A stretch of 64,000 bases of DNA from Novosphingobium sp. G106. GTDB taxonomy: Bacteria; Pseudomonadota; Alphaproteobacteria; Sphingomonadales; Sphingomonadaceae. Every line of letters begins with the position of its first letter. The stretch's first letter is position 1. Of this stretch, positions 60,062 to 64,000 are shown piece by piece. Both the position numbers and the translations under genes were made by a program. The DNA is taken from positions 3,286,001 to 3,350,000 of the forward strand of contig NZ_JAHOOZ010000001.1 of assembly GCF_019075875.1 (NCBI RefSeq), in the 5' to 3' direction. Below the pieces are notes generated by a model. The model did not search any database. It saw nothing but the letters and a program-made list of their open reading frames with translations, and had not been told where the DNA came from.

Positions 60062-61104
60062 TAGTCTATTTCCTCCTTGGCGGAAGCGGTCTTCTTGGCG
60101 GCTGACGCGGCCTTCGTCGCGGCCGGCGTCGCATCGGCGGTCTTGGTGGTCGTGGCCTTGCTCGAAGCCGGCTTGGCATCGCCGGACTCACTGGCCTTGG
60201 GCTTGGCGCCGAGTTCCTCGTCCTTGCCGCGGTCGGGCACGCGCAGATAGATGCGGTCCGAAGCGCGCATGTCGAAGGCGGCGACCCGGCCGCCGAGCAG
60301 ACGGTTGGTGCCGTCGAGCCGAGCGAAGGACATCAACGCCTTGGCCGAAGCCTGCTCGCCTTCGGGTAGCGCGAGGACCTGGCCGGTCTTGAAGGTGATG
60401 TTCCAGCGGCGGTTGCCGACCCATTCGGCCTCGCGCACCTGTGGATTGAGCGCCGGCGCCGCCTCGAGCAACTGCGACAGCGCCACCACCTGCTTGCCCG
60501 CGCCCGGCCCGCCGACCACGAGCATGCCCTTGGCGCGCTCGGCGCTGACCGGCTCGAGCTCGTTGCCCTCGGCATCGATCAGAACCAGGCGGCCGGGCTT
60601 CCTGAGCACGGCATGCGGCACGCGCTCGACGATATCGATCACCAGCGTATCGGGCAGCTGGCGCGAAACCCGCGCATCCTGCACCCACGAGAGCTGCAGC
60701 AGTTCCTCGCGCAGCGCGGCGATATCTACCAGCGGCATGGCCTGGTTGCGCTCGGCGAGAACGCGCTCGTAGATCTTGAGCTCGTTGAGATGCTTGACTC
60801 CGCGCACGTCGACGCGGCGCACCTCGAAGCCCGCATCGCCGGCGACCTGGGCGAGCTGTTGCCCAGCCATGGCCGGCAGGCCGGCGAAGCCCGCGACGAA
60901 CCAGGCGAGCGCTGCCGCGCCACCGAGGATCACCGCGAGGAAAATGCGGTGGAGCTGCTCCTCGCTGAACGGTATCCAGGCCATGATCCGATCGAACACC
61001 GAACCGGTCCGCGCCTTTGCGGTGCGCACCTTGCGCGCCGTGCCCTGCTGCGCGGCGACCTTGCGCGCCGTGGGAGCCTTGCGCTTGAGTGTCTGCGCGC
61101 TCAT
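60061..61104 (-). CDS. ftsQ: cell division protein FtsQ
   Basis: Divisome bitopic protein. The 347-residue protein has a basic cytoplasmic N-terminus, one transmembrane helix (about 50-70), a POTRA domain (about 90-160, FEVRRVDVRGVKHLNELKIY) and a beta domain. It ends with a Lys/Ala/Thr-rich tail (about 300-347, KASESGDAKPASSKATTT...) absent from most FtsQ. It overlaps ddl by 4 bp (ATGA) and ftsA by one. Confidence 0.95.
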   Translation of the reverse strand: MSAQTLKRKAPTARKVAAQQGTARKVRTAKARTGSVFDRIMAWIPFSEEQLHRIFLAVILGGAAALAWFVAGFAGLPAMAGQQLAQVAGDAGFEVRRVDVRGVKHLNELKIYERVLAERNQAMPLVDIAALREELLQLSWVQDARVSRQLPDTLVIDIVERVPHAVLRKPGRLVLIDAEGNELEPVSAERAKGMLVVGGPGAGKQVVALSQLLEAAPALNPQVREAEWVGNRRWNITFKTGQVLALPEGEQASAKALMSFARLDGTNRLLGGRVAAFDMRASDRIYLRVPDRGKDEELGAKPKASESGDAKPASSKATTTKTADATPAATKAASAAKKTASAKEEID

Positions 61105-62048
61105 GCGGCCCTCGCTTTGGCGTCTTCGAGCGCTTCGGCGATGATCGCCTCGACGAGATCGGCATAATCCATGCCTAGGTGCCGCGCCTGCTCGGGCACG
61201 AGGCTGAGCGGAGTCATCCCGGGCTGCGTGTTCACTTCGAGCAGGAACAGGCCCTCGACGCCCTGGCTGTCGTCCCAGCGGAAGTCCGACCGGCTGGTAC
61301 CGCGGCAGCCGAGCAGGCGATGCGCCTGGAGCGCGATCGACTTGCAGGCCTCGGTGATCTCGTCGGGAATCTCGGCCGGGCAGATGTGGTCGGTCATGCC
61401 GTCGGTGTACTTGGCGTCGAAGTCGTAAAAGCCCGACTTGGGCTTGAGCTCGGTCACCAGCAGCGCCTTGTCGGCGAGCACCGCGGTGGTCAGTTCCTTG
61501 CCGCGGATGAACGGCTCGGCAAGCAGGCTATCAAACTCCTGCCAGGGGCCCTTGGCCTCGGCGCTAATCGGATTGCCGTAGTTGCCCTCGGCGGTGACGA
61601 TGGCCACGCCGACCGACGAGCCCTCGTTGACCGGCTTCAGCACATAGGGTCGCGGCAGGGGATCACGCTCATAGAGCTCAGCGGTCTCGACGATGCGGCC
61701 GCCGGGCATCGGCACGCCATGCGGCACCAGCGTCTGCTTGGTCAGTTCCTTGTCGATCGCAATGACCGAGGTGGCGAGCCCCGAATGGGTATAGGTCAGG
61801 CCCATCAGGTCCATCATGCCCTGGACCGTGCCGTCTTCGCCCGGCGTACCGTGGAGCGCGTTGAACACGACGTCGGGCTTGGCTTCGGCGAGCTTGAGCG
61901 CGACATCACGGCCCATGTCGACACGGGTGACCTTGTGGCCCTTGGACTCGAGCGCCTTCGCCACGCCCTCGCCGCTCATCAGCGAAACCGGGCGCTCGCT
62001 GGACCAGCCGCCCATCAGAACCGCGACATGAAGCTTACCGAGGCTCAC
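61101..62048 (-). CDS. ddl: D-alanine--D-alanine ligase
   Basis: ATP-grasp ligase making D-Ala-D-Ala for peptidoglycan. The 315-residue DdlB-type protein has VLMGGWSSERPVSLMSGEGV (about 10-29), the glycine-rich loop EGSSVGVAIV (about 141-150) and LEVNTQPGMTPLSLVPEQ (about 275-292), the metal and D-Ala site. It overlaps murB and ftsQ by 4 bp each. Confidence 0.97.
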   Translation of the reverse strand: MSLGKLHVAVLMGGWSSERPVSLMSGEGVAKALESKGHKVTRVDMGRDVALKLAEAKPDVVFNALHGTPGEDGTVQGMMDLMGLTYTHSGLATSVIAIDKELTKQTLVPHGVPMPGGRIVETAELYERDPLPRPYVLKPVNEGSSVGVAIVTAEGNYGNPISAEAKGPWQEFDSLLAEPFIRGKELTTAVLADKALLVTELKPKSGFYDFDAKYTDGMTDHICPAEIPDEITEACKSIALQAHRLLGCRGTSRSDFRWDDSQGVEGLFLLEVNTQPGMTPLSLVPEQARHLGMDYADLVEAIIAEALEDAKARAA

Positions 62049-62938
62049 TTGTTACCTACCCTTTGAATTTCCCATTCGAGTTCAACACCCGAGTTTTCCT
62101 TCACTCGGCGCCGCACCTCGTCGCCCAGACCTTCGATGTCGGCGCTGCTGGCATCGCCCATGTTGATCAGGAAGTTGGTGTGCTTCTCGCTCACCTGCGC
62201 GCCGCCCAAAGCGAAGCCGCGGCAGCCGGCCGCATCGACCAGTTCCCAGGCCTTGTGACCGGGCGGGTTCTTGAAGGTCGAACCGCCGGTCTTCGAGCGC
62301 AGCGGCTGCGAGGCTTCGCGGGATTCGGCGATGCGGTCCATCTCGGCCTGGATCGCCGCGGGTTCGCCGGGCTTCCCGCGGAACCGCGCGGCGACGACGA
62401 TGGCGCCTTCGGGCAATTCGGAATGGCGGTAGGTATAGTGGAGATCGGCGACGGGCAGCGTCTTGAGTTCGCCCGAGCGCAGGACCACGTCGCAGTCGAT
62501 CAGGATATCCTTGACCTCGCCGCCATAGGCGCCGCCGTTCATCCGCACGAAGCCGCCGACGGTGCCGGGGATCGAGCGCAGGAATTCGACGCCGGCGATG
62601 CCCGCGTCGCGCGCGGTCGAGGATACCAGGATGCCGCTGGCACCGCCGCCGCAGTTGAGCGTGACTTCGTCCACGGCCTCGACCTTGGCGAAGGCCTTGC
62701 CGAGCCGCACGACAACGCCGGGCACGCCGCCGTCACGGACGATCAGGTTGGAACCTAGCCCGAGCGCCATGACTGGTGTCGCGGGATCGAGATCGCACAG
62801 GAAGCCCTGCAGGTCGGTGAGGTCCTTGGGTTCGAACAGCCACTCGGCCGCACCGCCCGCCTTGAACCAGACCAGCGGCGCGAGCGGAGCGTTCTGCGTC
62901 AGCTTGCCCGCAGCGCGGGGAAGCGCATCGGCCATCAT
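62045..62938 (-). CDS. murB: UDP-N-acetylenolpyruvoylglucosamine reductase MurB
   Basis: FAD enzyme that reduces UDP-GlcNAc-enolpyruvate. The 297-residue type IIa-like protein has [13 protein letters not shown] (about 58-70), the [18 protein letters not shown] motif (about 117-134), the Ser proton donor in [12 protein letters not shown] (about 217-228) and the Glu near the C-terminus. MM start: the ATG at 62938 overlaps the murC stop (ATGA). Confidence 0.97.
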   Translation of the reverse strand: MMADALPRAAGKLTQNAPLAPLVWFKAGGAAEWLFEPKDLTDLQGFLCDLDPATPVMALGLGSNLIVRDGGVPGVVVRLGKAFAKVEAVDEVTLNCGGGASGILVSSTARDAGIAGVEFLRSIPGTVGGFVRMNGGAYGGEVKDILIDCDVVLRSGELKTLPVADLHYTYRHSELPEGAIVVAARFRGKPGEPAAIQAEMDRIAESREASQPLRSKTGGSTFKNPPGHKAWELVDAAGCRGFALGGAQVSEKHTNFLINMGDASSADIEGLGDEVRRRVKENSGVELEWEIQRVGNK

Positions 62939-64000
62939 GCGGGCCTCCGCTTGCCGACTGCGTCGGCCAGGCCCGCGGCCCACTTGGTGATGTCACCCGC
63001 GCCGAGGCAGACGACCATGTCGCCGTCCTGCAGGCTTTCAGCGAGCACATCGGCCAGGGCGTCGGCGCCGGCGATCACCTGGGCGGAACGGTGCCCGCGG
63101 TCCTTCATCCCGACGACCATCGCATCCGAGGTGATGCCCTCGATCGGCTGCTCACCCGCGGCATAAACCGGCGCGGCATAGACAATGTCAGCGTCGTTGA
63201 AGGCGGCCTGGAAGTCTTCCATGTGGTCGCGCAAACGGGTGAAGCGGTGCGGCTGGACCACGGCAATGACCCTGCCCTTCACGCCCTCGCGCGCGGCGGC
63301 GAGCACAGCCCGGATCTCGACCGGATGGTGGCCGTAGTCGTCGATGATCGCGGCGCCGGCTACTTCGCCGACCTTCGTGAACCGCCGCTTGACCCCGGCG
63401 AAGTTGCCGAAGCCGGTGCGGATGACCTCGTCGGTACAGCCCATCTCGGCCGCGACGGCGACCGCGGCGAGCGCGTTCTGGACGTTGTGGCGGCCGGGCA
63501 TCGGCAGTTCGATGCCTTCGATCCGGCGGAAGCTGCCGTCGCGCTGGCGCAGCGCCACGTCGAAGCGGTTGCCGCCCGGCACCGGCGTCACCGCCTCGCC
63601 GCGCACATCGGCCTGGGCCGAGAAGCCGTAGGTTATGACCCGGCGGTCGCGGACCTTGGGGATTACCGCCTGGACTTCGGGATGGTCGATGCAGAGCACC
63701 GCCGCGCCATAGAACGGCACGTTCTCGATGAATTCGACGAAGCTCTCCTTCACCCGCTCAAACGAGCCGTAGTGGTCGAGATGCTCGGGATCGATGTTGG
63801 TGACGACCGCGATCGTCCCGTCGAGCCGCAGGAACGAGCCGTCGCTCTCGTCGGCCTCGACCACCATCCAGTCGCTCGCGCCGAGACGTGCGTTCGAGCC
63901 GTAGGAGTTGATGATGCCGCCGTTGATCACGGTCGGGTCGATCCCGCCCGCGTCGAGCAGGCAGGCGACCATCGAGGTCGTCGTGGTCTTGCCGTGGGTG
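62935..64000 (-). CDS. murC: UDP-N-acetylmuramate--L-alanine ligase MurC, N-terminus cut by window edge
   Basis: First Mur ligase, adding L-Ala to UDP-MurNAc. The frame is open to the window edge and begins [19 protein letters not shown], part of the [12 protein letters not shown] loop; the preceding ~110 residues lie outside. Motifs include [24 protein letters not shown] and [29 protein letters not shown]. About 355 C-terminal residues are present. Confidence 0.97.
   Translation of the reverse strand, partial: THGKTTTTSMVACLLDAGGIDPTVINGGIINSYGSNARLGASDWMVVEADESDGSFLRLDGTIAVVTNIDPEHLDHYGSFERVKESFVEFIENVPFYGAAVLCIDHPEVQAVIPKVRDRRVITYGFSAQADVRGEAVTPVPGGNRFDVALRQRDGSFRRIEGIELPMPGRHNVQNALAAVAVAAEMGCTDEVIRTGFGNFAGVKRRFTKVGEVAGAAIIDDYGHHPVEIRAVLAAAREGVKGRVIAVVQPHRFTRLRDHMEDFQAAFNDADIVYAAPVYAAGEQPIEGITSDAMVVGMKDRGHRSAQVIAGADALADVLAESLQDGDMVVCLGAGDITKWAAGLADAVGKRRPA

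Overview
The window is GC-rich, densely coded chromosomal DNA from an alphaproteobacterium, almost certainly a member of the Sphingomonadales (Sphingomonadaceae, such as a Sphingomonas or Novosphingobium relative). That inference rests on the YlxR protein with an L7Ae-like tail beside nusA and infB, an alphaproteobacterial F1-ATPase zeta inhibitor, a crtZ carotenoid hydroxylase, the DUF2849/DUF934 sulfite-reduction cluster, GGAAC-N16/17-CGTT (EcfG-type) promoters, and the murC-murB-ddl-ftsQ-ftsA-ftsZ order. No prophage, insertion sequence, CRISPR array or rRNA gene is visible. There is one tRNA gene, tRNA-Ala(CGC).

Layout. 1-4517 (minus): infB (cut by the window edge), ylxR-like, nusA and rimP. 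5-10 kb: a small membrane protein, sufE, a YbaN-like protein, an uncharacterised redox/glutathione cluster (NAD(P)-binding dehydrogenase, GST-like protein, GST), a BLUF photoreceptor tail-to-tail with crtZ, and a secreted protein. 10-14.7 kb: leuC and leuD separated by a vapBC toxin-antitoxin pair, a uracil-DNA-glycosylase-superfamily gene and a 59-residue membrane protein, then the zeta inhibitor, BolA and a monothiol glutaredoxin. 15-20 kb: Nudix hydrolase, MFS transporter, PilZ protein, and a Pit phosphate transporter behind a Pho box, followed by a CorA/ZntB-like channel. 20.5-22.4 kb: an arsenic operon arsI-arsR-aqpS-arsC with overlapping reading frames and its own palindromic operator. 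22.4-32 kb: PPK2, ABC-F ATPase, Gre-like factor, cobQ, a putative stress-induced lipoprotein, an L,D-transpeptidase, a histidine phosphatase and an NAD(P)HX-dehydratase-like gene.

32-38.5 kb: modCBA (modA frameshifted), an SDR, a YkgJ-like cysteine-cluster protein, a second gene behind an EcfG-type promoter, queF and a proline-rich membrane protein. 38.5-46 kb: sulfur metabolism, with sseA, metC, an MscS channel, then cobA-DUF2849-cysI-DUF934-cysH as a tightly overlapped assimilatory sulfate-reduction operon. 46-57 kb (minus): EF-hand protein, a lipase fused to a secreted domain, a frameshifted epimerase-like gene behind proB, obgE, tRNA-Ala, a lipoprotein, a BI-1 family protein, proC and a YbjN-like protein. 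54.9-64 kb (minus): a TPR/SPOR protein and the division and cell-wall cluster ftsZ, ftsA, ftsQ, ddl, murB and murC (cut by the window edge).

Most genes are housekeeping. The most interesting features are regulatory and architectural: a likely leaderless, self-regulated vapBC; a Pho box before pit; two exact EcfG-type promoters; a candidate minus-strand small RNA with two hairpins near 28.4 kb; a pair of ~100-bp inverted-repeat elements; three convergent gene pairs sharing one CTAG as both stop codons; two genes whose conserved N-termini appear to need non-canonical starts; and two single-base frameshifts that are either real pseudogenes or assembly errors.
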